Both the position numbers and the translations under genes were made by a program. From positions 3,534,001-3,598,000 of the forward strand of contig NZ_CP104861.1 of assembly GCF_025426255.1 (NCBI RefSeq): a stretch of DNA of 64,000 nt, given 5' to 3'. Of this stretch, positions 34,817-44,053 are shown one piece after another. The first letter of the stretch is position 1; each line of letters begins with the position of its first letter. Under the pieces are notes generated by a model. That model did no database searches and was not told the origin of the DNA. It worked only from the letters and a program-made list of their open reading frames with translations. The DNA is from Pseudomonas fragi (GTDB taxonomy: Bacteria > Pseudomonadota > Gammaproteobacteria > Pseudomonadales > Pseudomonadaceae).

Positions 34817-35746
34817 TCAGCTACCGAGCAGAGCGCGCACCTTGCGCCGCACCCACTGCTCAGCGCTGACAAACGTGATGCCGCACAGCACCAGAATCGC
34901 GCCTACCACAAAGTTGGCGCTCAAGGGTTCGTGCAGCACCAGCACGCCAAACGTCACACCAAATAGCGGCGTCATAAACGAGAACACCGCCAGGTTGGAA
35001 GCCATATAGCGCTTGAGCAGCCAGAACCACACCAGATAACTGAAGAACGACACCACTAGCCCTTGAAACAGCACACTGGCCACCGCGACGGTGGTCAGGC
35101 TGACATGGGTGATCTGGCCGCTAAAAGCGGCGATCACCAACAGCCCGAGAAAGCCGACCACCAGTTGGTAGAACAACGTCAGGGTCACCGGCGCTTCCGA
35201 TAGCCGCGAGCCACGCACCACGACCGTGGTCGCGCCCCAGGCCATGCCTGCCAGAATCGCGTAGGCATCGCCCAGCAGCATATTGCGGTCCATATCGGCA
35301 AACGAAACACCACCCGCAAAGGAAAAGGCGATCCCGATAAACGCGAGAATGATCCCCAACCATTGCAACGGCCGCAAACGCTCGCTGGGCAATAACCAGT
35401 TAATGCCCAGCGCGGTAAAAATGGGCGCGGTATAGAGGAATACCGACATATGCGCAGCACTGGTCAGTTGCAGGCCTTCAGAGATAAAGAAGAACTCCAG
35501 ACCGAAAAGGCTACCTGCCAGCAGGCCCCCTCGCCAGGTTGCGGGCACCTGGCCCCAACCGCCCTTCCAGCAGATCAACAGCCCCACCAGCAACGCCGAA
35601 ATACCGGAGCGCATGGCGGCTTGCATGACCGGCGCGATATCGGGCGCTGCGAGTTTGATGATGACTTGTTGCACGCCCCAGATCAGGCACAGGCCCAACA
35701 TGACTTGCAGTGCGAAAGCATCCGTTGCGCGCCGCGAAACACTCAT
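34817..35746 (-). CDS. EamA/DMT-family exporter (2 of 5)
   Basis: 309 residues, two EamA repeats, ten helices. The start at 35746 (MSVSRRATDAFALQVMLGLC) follows TAGGTGAACT. It is third in a minus-strand row with cvfB-like and DUF2177 genes. Substrate unknown. Confidence 0.88.
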   Translation of the reverse strand: MSVSRRATDAFALQVMLGLCLIWGVQQVIIKLAAPDIAPVMQAAMRSGISALLVGLLICWKGGWGQVPATWRGGLLAGSLFGLEFFFISEGLQLTSAAHMSVFLYTAPIFTALGINWLLPSERLRPLQWLGIILAFIGIAFSFAGGVSFADMDRNMLLGDAYAILAGMAWGATTVVVRGSRLSEAPVTLTLFYQLVVGFLGLLVIAAFSGQITHVSLTTVAVASVLFQGLVVSFFSYLVWFWLLKRYMASNLAVFSFMTPLFGVTFGVLVLHEPLSANFVVGAILVLCGITFVSAEQWVRRKVRALLGS

Positions 35747-35819
35747 AGTTCACCTAACAAGAAAGCCACGCCCGCAAAGGTCAAGAACCGCACAGCGTTC
35801 GGTGCTGTTACAGAAGAAA

Positions 35820-36224
35820 TCAGCCCGCCAGTTTGCGTGCCGCCCAATAACCCGACAACGCGGCAAGACAAGTCAATAACCCGCCCCACGCCATGTCCAT
35901 CAATGCCAACTGGGCAGACCAGCCTTGCAGCGTAGCCCAGTTGGTCATGTCATAGGTGCCATAGGCTACCAGCCCGAAAAACGCACCGGTCAATGCGGCC
36001 CTGCGCGCACTGCCACGGGCCAGAGCCGGCAGCACGACAAAGAACACCACGCCCAGCACATACAACAGATAAAACACGATGGCCGGGCCCCATTTGGGTT
36101 GCGCCAGCATCAGCGAACCCAGCAGCTCTTTATAAGTTGAGCTCATGAGCAAGCCCAGCCACAGGCCGTCGAGCACTAGGAAAGCCAGTAACGCACCGAT
36201 ATACGCCCACACTGCTTTACTCAT
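35820..36224 (-). CDS. DUF2177 membrane protein
   Basis: 134 residues with four membrane helices and the DUF2177 pattern FLVLDGLWLGLLMSSTYKEL (about 15-34), then GTYDMTNWATLQGWS. A cardiolipin- or lipid-related role has been guessed for the family but is not established. It starts 23 bases after the cvfB-like stop, so it is probably co-transcribed. Confidence 0.9.
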   Translation of the reverse strand: MSKAVWAYIGALLAFLVLDGLWLGLLMSSTYKELLGSLMLAQPKWGPAIVFYLLYVLGVVFFVVLPALARGSARRAALTGAFFGLVAYGTYDMTNWATLQGWSAQLALMDMAWGGLLTCLAALSGYWAARKLAG

Positions 36225-36247
36225 GTCGTCAGCCCCTTCGCGTTGGA

Positions 36248-37084
36248 TCAGATCAGTTCAATGCGGTCCGCGTGGATCGCAATCTTGCCTTCCTTGTACA
36301 GCGCGCCAATGGCTTTTTTGAAGTTGCCCTTGCTGACGCCAAACAGGTTGCTGATCACTTCAGGGGCACTTTTGTCGCTGACCGCCAGTACGCCGTTGTT
36401 GTCGCGCAACTTGCTGAGGATCTTCGAGTTCAGGCTGCTGGCCGCTTCCTGGCCAACCGGTTGCAGGCTCAGGCTGATCTTGCCGTCAGCGCGCACTTCC
36501 TTGATGAACCCTTTCTCTTGTTTGCCCGCACGCATGAACTTGAAAATTTCATTCTTGTGGATCAAACCCCAGTGTTTGTTGTTGATCACGGCTTTAAAGC
36601 CCATGTCCGTAGCTTCCGCTACCAACAGATCAACTTCCTGGCCTACCTGGTAATTGGCCGGGGTTTTGTCCAGATAACGGTCCAGACGCGCCGTCGCGGT
36701 GATACGGCGCGTGTGCTTGTCGAGGTAGACGTGCACCACGACATATTCACCAGCCGTCATCTGGCGTTTTTCTTCGGAATACGGCAACAGCAAATCTTTC
36801 GGCAGCCCCCAATCGAGGAATACACCGATGCTATTAACTTCAACCACTTTAAGGCTGGCGAACTCACCGACTTGAACTTTTGGTTTTTCAGTCGTGGCAA
36901 TTAACTTGTCATCGCTGTCCAAATAAACAAAGACGTTAAGCCAATCTTCATCTTCGCTGGGAATATCTTTTGGAATATAACGGTTAGGCAACAGGATTTC
37001 ACCGTCAGCCCCGCCGTCCAGATACAAACCAAACGTTGTATGTTTAACCACTTGCAAACTGTTGTAGCGACCGATTAAAGCCAT
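36248..37084 (-). CDS. CvfB-like S1 RNA-binding protein
   Basis: 278 residues from the ATG at 37082-37084 (MALIGRYNSLQVVKHTTFGL). Three tandem S1-type beta-barrels (about 1-60, 65-130, 140-210) and a C-terminal winged helix (SAPEVISNLFGVSKGNFKKA), the layout of CvfB/YitL, a virulence or RNA-binding factor in Gram-positives. The role in Pseudomonas is unknown. Confidence 0.88.
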   Translation of the reverse strand: MALIGRYNSLQVVKHTTFGLYLDGGADGEILLPNRYIPKDIPSEDEDWLNVFVYLDSDDKLIATTEKPKVQVGEFASLKVVEVNSIGVFLDWGLPKDLLLPYSEEKRQMTAGEYVVVHVYLDKHTRRITATARLDRYLDKTPANYQVGQEVDLLVAEATDMGFKAVINNKHWGLIHKNEIFKFMRAGKQEKGFIKEVRADGKISLSLQPVGQEAASSLNSKILSKLRDNNGVLAVSDKSAPEVISNLFGVSKGNFKKAIGALYKEGKIAIHADRIELI

Positions 37085-37280
37085 GTTCAATACCCTCATT
37101 ACGTAGGCGGCATTCTACCCGAGTTTAGAGGGGCGAATTGGAGCGCCGCCGCCCGGCATCCAAAAAATTTGCGAAAGGTTTGATTTATCAGGATTTTCCA
37201 GCGTACCTTAGGTGCCACTCGTCACCCGGCAAGGTGCCGACCACCCGCCTGCCAGCCTCCAAATTCGTTTAGAATTCTTA

Positions 37281-37341
37281 CGCTGTTATGAATTAAAACA
37301 GCGAGTTAGCAGAGAATTACGCGAGTGTTTATCCCTCGCGT
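37281..37341 (+). other. Two successive hairpins in the leader of the 59-residue gene
   Basis: CGCTGTT-N9-AACAGCG (37281-37303) and ACGCGAG-N9-CTCGCGT (37319-37341) have the same geometry: a 7-bp perfect stem and 9-base loop, 15 bases apart. The start codon is 100 bases downstream. The region from 37085 to 37280 shows no gene. Confidence 0.6.
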
Positions 37342-37441
37342 ACAACGTCACTTTAATTTTACGAAGATATTTAACAAGCAATTGTCAAGTATTTCAGGTA
37401 CTATCGCTGGCCAAGTTATTTTCTACAGGACAATAGCCGCC

Positions 37442-37621
37442 ATGCGTGTAAAAGCATCCGCCAGCAAAGCAAAGCCAGCTCCCGCTGTTGAAACCAGCGC
37501 CTCAATCAATGCTCAAATTGAAGCATTCTTGAAATCCGGCGGCGAAATTCAGGAAATCAAGAAAGGCGTCAGCGGCCAAACTTTTGGTCCGTCCAAGCAA
37601 ATCACGCTCGGCAAAAAGTAA
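37442..37621 (+). CDS. 59-residue basic protein, unknown function
   Basis: MRVKASASKAKPAPAVETSA followed by SINAQIEAFLKSGGEIQEIK and KGVSGQTFGPSKQITLGKK. The second half looks like a small folded DNA- or RNA-binding domain, with a Lys/Ala/Pro-rich N-terminus. I believe it is conserved in pseudomonads but cannot name a role. Translation could begin further upstream in the same frame (37325), but that part is not protein-like. AGGA lies 11 bases before the ATG. Confidence 0.75.
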   Translation: MRVKASASKAKPAPAVETSASINAQIEAFLKSGGEIQEIKKGVSGQTFGPSKQITLGKK

Positions 37622-37676
37622 TACCCCTCGCGTCATCTGGTCCTCATGCGCTTTGCCTTCCAAGGCGCTAGGACTA

Positions 37677-37729
37677 TCGATTTATCCCATCTTCTCCTGC
37701 ATCAAAGCTGATTCGAATCGATAAATCGA
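37677..37729. other. Inverted repeat with nested palindrome
   Basis: TCGATTTATC (37677-37686) pairs with GATAAATCGA (37720-37729). GATTCGAATC (37710-37719) is a perfect palindrome directly beside the right arm. It lies 56 bases past the 59-residue gene and 84 bases before the TorF gene. Confidence 0.5.
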
Positions 37730-37812
37730 CGAACGGCACTTTATTGCCGACATTCCTGCGTATGCTCCAAAGGCTCTGAATCAAGCCTTTGAGCCGATAT
37801 AGGGAGCCAATC

Positions 37813-38535
37813 ATGCTCACACGGGCTGTACTGCTGACTGGCACGCTGCTAGCCAGCACGATTGTGGATGCACACGTCTTTTCCCGCGCGCTGGGCGACT
37901 TCGATCTTAAACTGGCCACCCAGCCGAGCCGCAGTATGGCCCAAGGCCTGGTCAAGCCTACGAGCGCAGGCTCGACCTTTCATGGCGGCCTGGACCTGAC
38001 CCATGACAGCGGCTGGTACGCCGGGCAATGGGCGCCCACCATGGGCATCAAGCCCGGCAGCAATCTGGAAGTGGACTCCTACCTCGGCTACAAGCATCCC
38101 TTCGACCAGACCCTGAGCTATGAGCTGGGGATGATCCATTACAGCTACCCCAAACTCGACTCACTCGACAGCCAGCAATTTTTTGCCGGCCTCACGCTGC
38201 TGGGTACGCGCTTTGGCGCCGCCTTCAGTAACGACCCGGACCGTCGCGACAGTACGCTGTTTGCCGATCTCGGGGTCAACCAGCCCTTCGGTATCGGGGT
38301 GAGCATGAAATACACCACCCACCAGTTGGGCACCCCGGTATCAATCGCCGATGGTGGCAGCGTGCGCGCTTTCAATGATTGGTCGATCAAGTTATCGCGC
38401 CCCTGGATGGGGATTGACCTGAACTTGATCTACAGCGACTCCAGCCTGGACGATACAGAGTGCTCGGCGTATTCAGGGCAAAACGCCGAATGTGATGGTT
38501 TGCTGACGTTCAAGGCCGAGCGGGCGTTCTACTGA
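37813..38535 (+). CDS. TorF-family putative outer-membrane porin
   Basis: 240 residues from the ATG at 37813 (MLTRAVLLTGTLLASTIVDA), after AGGGAGCCAATC. Signal peptide, then a small beta-barrel of the TorF/Gcw_chp type (GGLDLTHDSGWYAGQWAPTM, LEVDSYLGYKHPF, SYELGMIHYSYPK). Function of the family unknown; a surface-associated transport or sensing role is guessed. It shares a bidirectional terminator with the helicase gene. Confidence 0.87.
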   Translation: MLTRAVLLTGTLLASTIVDAHVFSRALGDFDLKLATQPSRSMAQGLVKPTSAGSTFHGGLDLTHDSGWYAGQWAPTMGIKPGSNLEVDSYLGYKHPFDQTLSYELGMIHYSYPKLDSLDSQQFFAGLTLLGTRFGAAFSNDPDRRDSTLFADLGVNQPFGIGVSMKYTTHQLGTPVSIADGGSVRAFNDWSIKLSRPWMGIDLNLIYSDSSLDDTECSAYSGQNAECDGLLTFKAERAFY

Positions 38536-38568
38536 CTCATGGCATAAGCACAAAGAAAGGAGCAGGCA

Positions 38569-38600
38569 ACAAAAAACCCGGCACAGGCCGGGTTTTTTGT
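38569..38600. terminator. Bidirectional terminator
   Basis: AAAAAACCCGGC-acag-GCCGGGTTTTTT is a perfect 12-bp stem with A/T runs on both sides, between the TorF gene (plus) and the helicase gene (minus). Confidence 0.95.
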
Positions 38601-38616
38601 GAGTCACGCCAGCGCT

Positions 38617-39963
38617 TTATTCAGCGGCTGGAGCTTCTGGCTTGCGGCGCTTGAGCGGTGCCATGCCGTCTTTGCTGACCAGCGACAGAGCGTCGGTCTT
38701 CGGGCGGTTGGCGATTTTGCGCTTGGTCGGTGCCTTGGCGCCCGACTTCTTCTTGACGCCCTTGGCGTCGGTCTTTTTCTTCTTCACACCAACAGCTTTA
38801 CCCGAGGCCTTGACGTTTTTCGGTCCGCCGTAGGTACCTTTGACTTCCTTGATGGTGCGGCGCTCGAAGCTCTGCTTCAGGTAGCGCTCAACGCTGGACA
38901 TCAGGTTCCAGTCGCCGTGACAGATCAGCGAGATCGCCAGGCCATCGTTACCGGCGCGGCCAGTACGGCCAATACGGTGAACGTACTCGTCGCCGCTGCG
39001 TGGCATATCGAAGTTGATCACCAGATCCAGGCCTTCAACGTCCAGACCACGGGCCGCAACGTCGGTGGCAACCAGGATCTTGACGCCGCCCTGCTTCAGA
39101 CGGTCAATGGCCAGTTTGCGGTCTTTCTGATCTTTTTCACCATGCAAGACAAACGCCTTGTAGTCCTGAGCCACCAGACGACCGTAGATACGGTCCGCCA
39201 TGGCGCGGGTATTGGTGAAAACGATAGCCTTTTGATAAGTCTCGTTAGCCAGCAGCCAGTTAACAATTTGTTCTTTGTGCTGGTTGTGGTCAGCAGTGAT
39301 CACTTGCTGGCGCGTGGTGGCGTTCAGCTGGCTGACCTGGTTGAGCTGCAAGTGCTCGGCATTGTCCAGAACCTTGCCAACCATCTCGCGCAGGCCCGAA
39401 CCACCGGTGGTGGCCGAGAACAGCATGGTCTGCTGACGGTTCGCACACTCGTTGACCAGACGCTGAACGTCTTCGGAGAAGCCCATGTCGAGCATGCGGT
39501 CGGCTTCGTCGAGCACCAGTACTTCAACTTCTTTCAAGTCGAGGTTGCCGGCGTTCAGTTGCTCCAGTAAACGGCCAGGGGTGCCGATCAGGATGTCAGG
39601 CACCTTGCGCAGCATGGCGGCCTGGACCTTGAAATCTTCACCGCCGGTGATCAGACCGGACTTGATGAACGTGAACTGCGAAAAACGCTCAACTTCTTTA
39701 AGCGTTTGCTGTGCCAGCTCGCGGGTCGGCAGCAAAATCAACGCTTTGATGCTGACGCGGATTTTAGCTGGACCAATCAGACGATTCAGAATCGGCAGGA
39801 CGAAAGCGGCGGTTTTGCCACTCCCGGTTTGAGCTGTAACCCGCAGGTCACGCCCTTCGAGCGCGAGCGGGATGGCCGCTGCTTGCACAGGCGTAGGCTC
39901 GACAAATTTAAGCTCGGCCACAGCTTTAAGCAGGCGTTCGTGCAGGGCGAAATCGGAAAACAC
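38617..39963 (-). CDS. DEAD-box RNA helicase (SrmB/RhlE group)
   Basis: 448 residues from the GTG at 39961-39963 (VFSDFALHERLLKAVAELKF). Q-motif, Walker A TAQTGSGKT, PTRELAQQ, GTPGRLLEQ, DEAD in VLVLDEADRML, SAT, and HRIGRTGRAG are all present. After about 365 comes a Lys/Arg-rich tail (VKKKKTDAKGVKKKS) likely to bind rRNA. Ribosome assembly or RNA decay in the cold are likely roles. I cannot safely choose between srmB and rhlE names. Confidence 0.92.
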   Translation of the reverse strand: MFSDFALHERLLKAVAELKFVEPTPVQAAAIPLALEGRDLRVTAQTGSGKTAAFVLPILNRLIGPAKIRVSIKALILLPTRELAQQTLKEVERFSQFTFIKSGLITGGEDFKVQAAMLRKVPDILIGTPGRLLEQLNAGNLDLKEVEVLVLDEADRMLDMGFSEDVQRLVNECANRQQTMLFSATTGGSGLREMVGKVLDNAEHLQLNQVSQLNATTRQQVITADHNQHKEQIVNWLLANETYQKAIVFTNTRAMADRIYGRLVAQDYKAFVLHGEKDQKDRKLAIDRLKQGGVKILVATDVAARGLDVEGLDLVINFDMPRSGDEYVHRIGRTGRAGNDGLAISLICHGDWNLMSSVERYLKQSFERRTIKEVKGTYGGPKNVKASGKAVGVKKKKTDAKGVKKKSGAKAPTKRKIANRPKTDALSLVSKDGMAPLKRRKPEAPAAE

Positions 39964-40155
39964 GGGTGCTACCTCGAAGAAATACAAAAAATCAGCGGCA
40001 TAGAGTAACGGTTTCGAGCGCCTAGGCCGAGTTACTTTGCACGAACGGCATGAAACAAATGGTTTTTTAGGGTCTTTAGTCCAATCAGGGCCCATAAATT
40101 GTCCTGAAGTGCTCTAATCCCATGGCCATTTATTACCTGGATAGTGTTTTAGCTT

Positions 40156-41442
40156 ATGGATACTCAACCACTCTGGACCCAAATCCAGACCCTGTGGGCC
40201 AACCTGGATCAACATCCCTGGGTCTCGGCCATACTGGGCCTGATCGTTCTGGTGGGCATTGCCCTGCTGGCCGGTCACATCGCACGCATCGTTGTGCTGC
40301 GCGTGACCAAAATGCTTGGTCGCCAGCCCGCCTTGCACTGGATCAATGATTTACGCGAACACAAAGTGTTCCATCGCCTGGCACAACTGACTCCATCCCT
40401 GATCGTGCAGTTCGGGCGCAACCTGGTGCCGGACATGAGCGACAACGGTCGTCATTTCCTCGGCAACCTGGCGCTGGCCATTACCATTTTTGTCCTGACG
40501 CGGGTCATCAGTTCACTGCTGGACGCCTTGCTCGATATTTATTCGCGCACCAATTACGCCAAGACCCGACCGATCAAGGGCTACATTCAGCTGACGAAAA
40601 TGCTGCTGTATGTGTTCTGCGCAATCATCATCGTCGCAACCCTGATCGACCGCTCGCCGATGCTGCTGCTTTCGGGGCTGGGCGCGATGTCCGCGGTCAT
40701 TCTGTTGGTCTACAAGGACACCCTGCTGTCGTTCGTGGCCAGCGTGCAATTGACCAGTAACGACTTGCTGCGCGTCGGCGACTGGATCGAGATGCCACAG
40801 GTCGGTGCCGATGGCGATGTGATCGACATCAGCCTGCACACCGTCAAGGTGCAGAACTTCGATAAGACTATTGTGTCGATCCCGACTTGGCGCTTGATGT
40901 CCGAATCGTTCAAGAACTGGCGCGGTATGCAGCAATCCGGCGGGCGGCGAATCAAGCGCAGCCTGTTTATTGACGCGAGCGACATTGCCTTTTTGACCGA
41001 TGAGCAGGAGCAGCGGCTGGAACAGGTACACCTGCTGAGCGATTACCTGCATCGCAAGAAAGCCGAGCTCAAGAGCTGGAACGAAGCCCAGGGCAACGTC
41101 GCAGCAATGGCCGCCAACCGTCGACGTATGACCAATATCGGTACGTTTCGGGCGTATGCCCTGGCCTACCTGAAGAGCCATGCCGACATTCAGCCGAACA
41201 TGACCTGCATGGTGCGCCAGATGCAAACCACGCCTCAAGGCGTACCGCTTGAGGTGTACTGCTTTACCCGAACCACGGTGTGGGACGAATACGAGCGCAT
41301 CCAGGGCGATATTTTTGACTACCTGTTGTCGGTGTTGCCCGAATTCGGACTGAGCGCGTATCAGCAACCCAGCGGCAACGACCTGCGCAAAGGATTGCTG
41401 AGCAAGATGCATACGCCGTTGGCGTTGCCGGAAGACGCCTGA
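40156..41442 (+). CDS. YbdG-like MscS-family mechanosensitive channel
   Basis: 428 residues, five membrane helices, then an MscS core: the pore-lining helix has GLGAMSAVILLVYKDTLLSF (about 176-195), followed by the VGDWIEMPQVGADGDVIDIS beta domain. Length and the extended N-terminus fit the miniconductance YbdG branch. Roles in osmotic adaptation are expected. The start has no clear Shine-Dalgarno sequence. Confidence 0.9.
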   Translation: MDTQPLWTQIQTLWANLDQHPWVSAILGLIVLVGIALLAGHIARIVVLRVTKMLGRQPALHWINDLREHKVFHRLAQLTPSLIVQFGRNLVPDMSDNGRHFLGNLALAITIFVLTRVISSLLDALLDIYSRTNYAKTRPIKGYIQLTKMLLYVFCAIIIVATLIDRSPMLLLSGLGAMSAVILLVYKDTLLSFVASVQLTSNDLLRVGDWIEMPQVGADGDVIDISLHTVKVQNFDKTIVSIPTWRLMSESFKNWRGMQQSGGRRIKRSLFIDASDIAFLTDEQEQRLEQVHLLSDYLHRKKAELKSWNEAQGNVAAMAANRRRMTNIGTFRAYALAYLKSHADIQPNMTCMVRQMQTTPQGVPLEVYCFTRTTVWDEYERIQGDIFDYLLSVLPEFGLSAYQQPSGNDLRKGLLSKMHTPLALPEDA

Positions 41443-41462
41443 CCCTGTATGAGCTGGAGCTT

Positions 41463-41548
41463 TGTGGGAGCGGCTTGCTCGCGATGGCGTCACCTCGGCC
41501 CGCCAGATAAACCGAGTTGCCTGTATCACGAGCAAGCCCGCTCCCACA
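41463..41548. repeat. REP palindrome pair (family A variant)
   Basis: TGTGGGAGCGGCTTGCTCGC at the left and GAGCAAGCCCGCTCCCACA at the right. The variant base pairs (GGCTTG/CAAGCC) differ from the other copies but co-vary, so selection or recent copying of a sublineage is indicated. Confidence 0.9.
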
Positions 41549-41578
41549 GATTCCACCCCACCAAGCCCAAAACAGGTG

Positions 41579-42139
41579 TCAGGCCTGCTTGAACTGGGGA
41601 TCACCAGTCAGCCTGAACAACAGCTCGATCCCCTGTGGCCAGGACCCATAGCCACCTTCGCCATTGATATGCCCCGCATTCTCCAGCCATACCAGTTCGC
41701 TGCCCCAGGCCTCGCTGAATGCGCTAGCCCGTTCGCGGCTGACATAGGGGTCGTTGGTGCTGGCTACGGTGATCGCGTCAAACGGCAGCTCACTTAGCGG
41801 CATGGGGCTAAAGCCCGTTGTACCGGCCGGATAACTGTCAGCTTCGGTATCGCTGGGCGCAACCAGCAGCGCCCCGCGTACACGCCTTGCCTCTGCCGGG
41901 TGCTGCTGCGCCCAACGTGCAATCAGCGTACACGCCAGGCTGTGGCCCACCAGCACCACAGGCCGCTCACTTTTGGTAATCTTTTTCTGCAGGTTCTGCA
42001 CCCAGTCAGTACAGACAGGGGTTTCCCAGTCTTCCTGCTTGACCCGATGCAACCCGCTGAAGCGCTGCTCCCAGTGAGATTGCCAATGCCCTGCTCCGGA
42101 ATTGAACAGGCCCGGCAAGATCAACACCCTGACTGTCAT
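41579..42139 (-). CDS. RBBP9/YdeN-family alpha/beta hydrolase
   Basis: 186-residue serine hydrolase: VLILPGLFNSGAGHWQSHWE at the start is the family signature; the triad is S67 in GHSLA, D130 in STNDPYV and H157 in ENAGHING. The start follows GGGAGAGTCGCA. Substrate unknown. Confidence 0.92.
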   Translation of the reverse strand: MTVRVLILPGLFNSGAGHWQSHWEQRFSGLHRVKQEDWETPVCTDWVQNLQKKITKSERPVVLVGHSLACTLIARWAQQHPAEARRVRGALLVAPSDTEADSYPAGTTGFSPMPLSELPFDAITVASTNDPYVSRERASAFSEAWGSELVWLENAGHINGEGGYGSWPQGIELLFRLTGDPQFKQA

Positions 42140-42179
42140 TGCGACTCTCCCTTCAGGCGATGGATGACTGGGATTGACC

Positions 42180-43040
42180 TTAGACCGTCACAGCCCTGCG
42201 GTCTAGCCGGCTGATCCAGACCGCAAACACAATCACCAGCCCGCCGATGAGCAACCGCCCCAGCGGTTCATGCTGGTTCCAGATCAGCAGATTGAGAATC
42301 AACCCCACGGGCACATGCAAAATGTTTATCACGGCCAAAGTGCCGACCCTGACCATACATGCACCTTTGTTCCACCAGTACAGACCCAACGCCGTAGAAA
42401 TAAGCCCCAGAAATACCAGTACACCCCATTGCAAGGGCGCGTCCGGCCAAAAGTTGGCTTTGCCAAACAGCAAGAAGGCCGGCAATACCACCGCCAAAGC
42501 CCCCAGGTAAAAGAAACCAAACCGCCGATAATGCGGCATGTCACTCGGATAGCGTGCCACCAAACGCTTGTACAACACTTGCCCGGCGGCAAAAGTAAAG
42601 TTGCCCAATTGCAGCAACAGAAAACCTCCAAAGAAGTCCGGGCTGATAGTGTCGAAACGGATCACTGCAGCCCCCATCACAGCCACCAGCGCGGCCACGA
42701 GCGCCCAGGGGTTGAAGCGGCGATTAAGCGCATCTTCGATCAAAGTCACGTGCAACGGCGTCAGGATGGTGAACAGCAACACCTCAGGCACCGTCAGTAC
42801 GCGAAAGCTCAAGTACAGGCAGACGTAGGTGATCCCGAACTGCAAGGCGCCGATCAGCAACATGCCGCGCATAAAGCCGGGCTCTACCTGGCGCCAGCGC
42901 GTCAGGGGAATAAACACCAACCCCGCCAGTACCACACGCACCAGTACCGCAAAATAACTGTCGACGTGTCCCGCCAGATACTCACCAATCAGGCTGAAGG
43001 AAAACGCCTGAATCAAGGTGACAAACAACAGATAGCCCAT
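42180..43040 (-). CDS. EamA-family amino-acid/carboxylate exporter (3 of 5)
   Basis: 286 residues from the ATG at 43038-43040 (MGYLLFVTLIQAFSFSLIGE), after GCGAGAGATTC. Ten helices in two EamA repeats; the N-terminal phrase matches the carboxylate/amino-acid/amine transporter branch. An upstream start would add eight residues. It precedes the hydrolase gene by 40 bases on the same strand. Confidence 0.88.
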   Translation of the reverse strand: MGYLLFVTLIQAFSFSLIGEYLAGHVDSYFAVLVRVVLAGLVFIPLTRWRQVEPGFMRGMLLIGALQFGITYVCLYLSFRVLTVPEVLLFTILTPLHVTLIEDALNRRFNPWALVAALVAVMGAAVIRFDTISPDFFGGFLLLQLGNFTFAAGQVLYKRLVARYPSDMPHYRRFGFFYLGALAVVLPAFLLFGKANFWPDAPLQWGVLVFLGLISTALGLYWWNKGACMVRVGTLAVINILHVPVGLILNLLIWNQHEPLGRLLIGGLVIVFAVWISRLDRRAVTV

Positions 43041-43158
43041 GAATCTCTCGCCGGAAAGTTGCATCAGCTCGCAGGCAAAACGCCCGCAAGCTCATAAGAA
43101 GGTGTGCGACCTTAGCGGTTTTTCATCAGCCTTGACCATCACCCCGCAATACCCGGAC

Positions 43159-43194
43159 AAAAAAAACCCGATCCGGCGCAAGGGCCGATCGGGT
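43159..43194 (-). terminator. Intrinsic terminator of azoR
   Basis: On the minus strand CCCGATC...GATCGGG (with further inner GC pairs and one bulge) is followed by a run of eight Ts. It lies about 105 bases past the azoR stop and faces away from it. The gap 43041-43299 holds nothing else that I can support. Confidence 0.85.
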
Positions 43195-43299
43195 ACGAGC
43201 ACTCAAGAAAGTGCAAAGGGAGGTTCGATGCGCGAACCGCATGCTTGAAGGAGCAATGAAACGATTAAGCCTTGCGACGATTATCTGTCGATTAACAGA

Positions 43300-43899
43300 C
43301 TATGCGATGGCAGACAGTCGGGCCTTGGCCTGGTTTAAACCTTTCTCCTGGAAGTCACCCCCCAGGTTCATGCCTTCGGCATGGATAAAGGTCACATCAT
43401 GAATCCCGATAAAAGCCATGACCTGCCGCAGATAGGGTTCCTGGTGATCCGAGGTGCTACCTGCATATAGCCCGCCGCGTGCAGTCAGAACGTATGCTTT
43501 CTTGCCGGTCAGAAGGCCTTGTGGCCCGGTTTCGGTGTACTTGAAGGTCACGCCGGCCCGTAACACGTGGTCAAGCCACGCCTTGAGGGTGCTCGGAATC
43601 GCGAAGTTGTACATCGGCGCCGCCAGTACCAGTACATCGGCGGCCAGCAACTCGTCAGTCAGCTCGTTGGAGCGCTGCAGGGAAGCATGCTCGTCACCGT
43701 TGCGTTGCGCTTCAGGCTTCATCCAGCCACCCAGCAGGTTGGCGTCAAGATGCGGCACCGGGTTCAGGGCGACATCGCGCACGGTAATCTGATCGGTTGG
43801 ATGCAGCGTTTGCCACTGGTCGATGAACTGCTGAGTCAACTGTCGGGAAAACGAATCCTGCTGACGGGCGCTGCTTTCAATAATCAGAACATTGGACAT
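43300..43899 (-). CDS. azoR: AzoR, FMN-dependent NADH-azoreductase
   Basis: Flavodoxin-fold quinone/azo reductase of 199 residues from the ATG at 43897-43899 (MSNVLIIESSARQQDSFSRQ). SSARQQDSFS binds the FMN phosphate, and PMYNFAIPSTLKAWLDHVLR is the family signature. Divergent from a LysR gene across 154 bases, so it is probably regulated by it. Pseudomonads have several azoR paralogues; the number is not assigned. Confidence 0.93.
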   Translation of the reverse strand: MSNVLIIESSARQQDSFSRQLTQQFIDQWQTLHPTDQITVRDVALNPVPHLDANLLGGWMKPEAQRNGDEHASLQRSNELTDELLAADVLVLAAPMYNFAIPSTLKAWLDHVLRAGVTFKYTETGPQGLLTGKKAYVLTARGGLYAGSTSDHQEPYLRQVMAFIGIHDVTFIHAEGMNLGGDFQEKGLNQAKARLSAIA

Positions 43900-44053
43900 G
43901 GCGGATAGGCTCCATCTGTAAATACTGTAAGACGATGGAGAAAGATTAGAGAGCATCGGTTCGATAAAAAAGCGCAAATACCTGCTACAACCTATCTATA
44001 AATCTGTTTGTTTAGCGGTATCCTGTACCCCTTCAACACCAGAGGAATTCATC

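Noticed and set aside
34640..34822. Minus-strand open frame ending STQLKALA
   Set aside because: Partly protein-like but without a plausible start codon or ribosome-binding site, so kept only as a note.
43211..43402. Small plus-strand ORF starting MKRLSLATIICRLTDYAMAD with a good GAAGGAG before it
   Set aside because: It overlaps the azoR 3' end on the other strand and the translation then follows antisense azoR codons.
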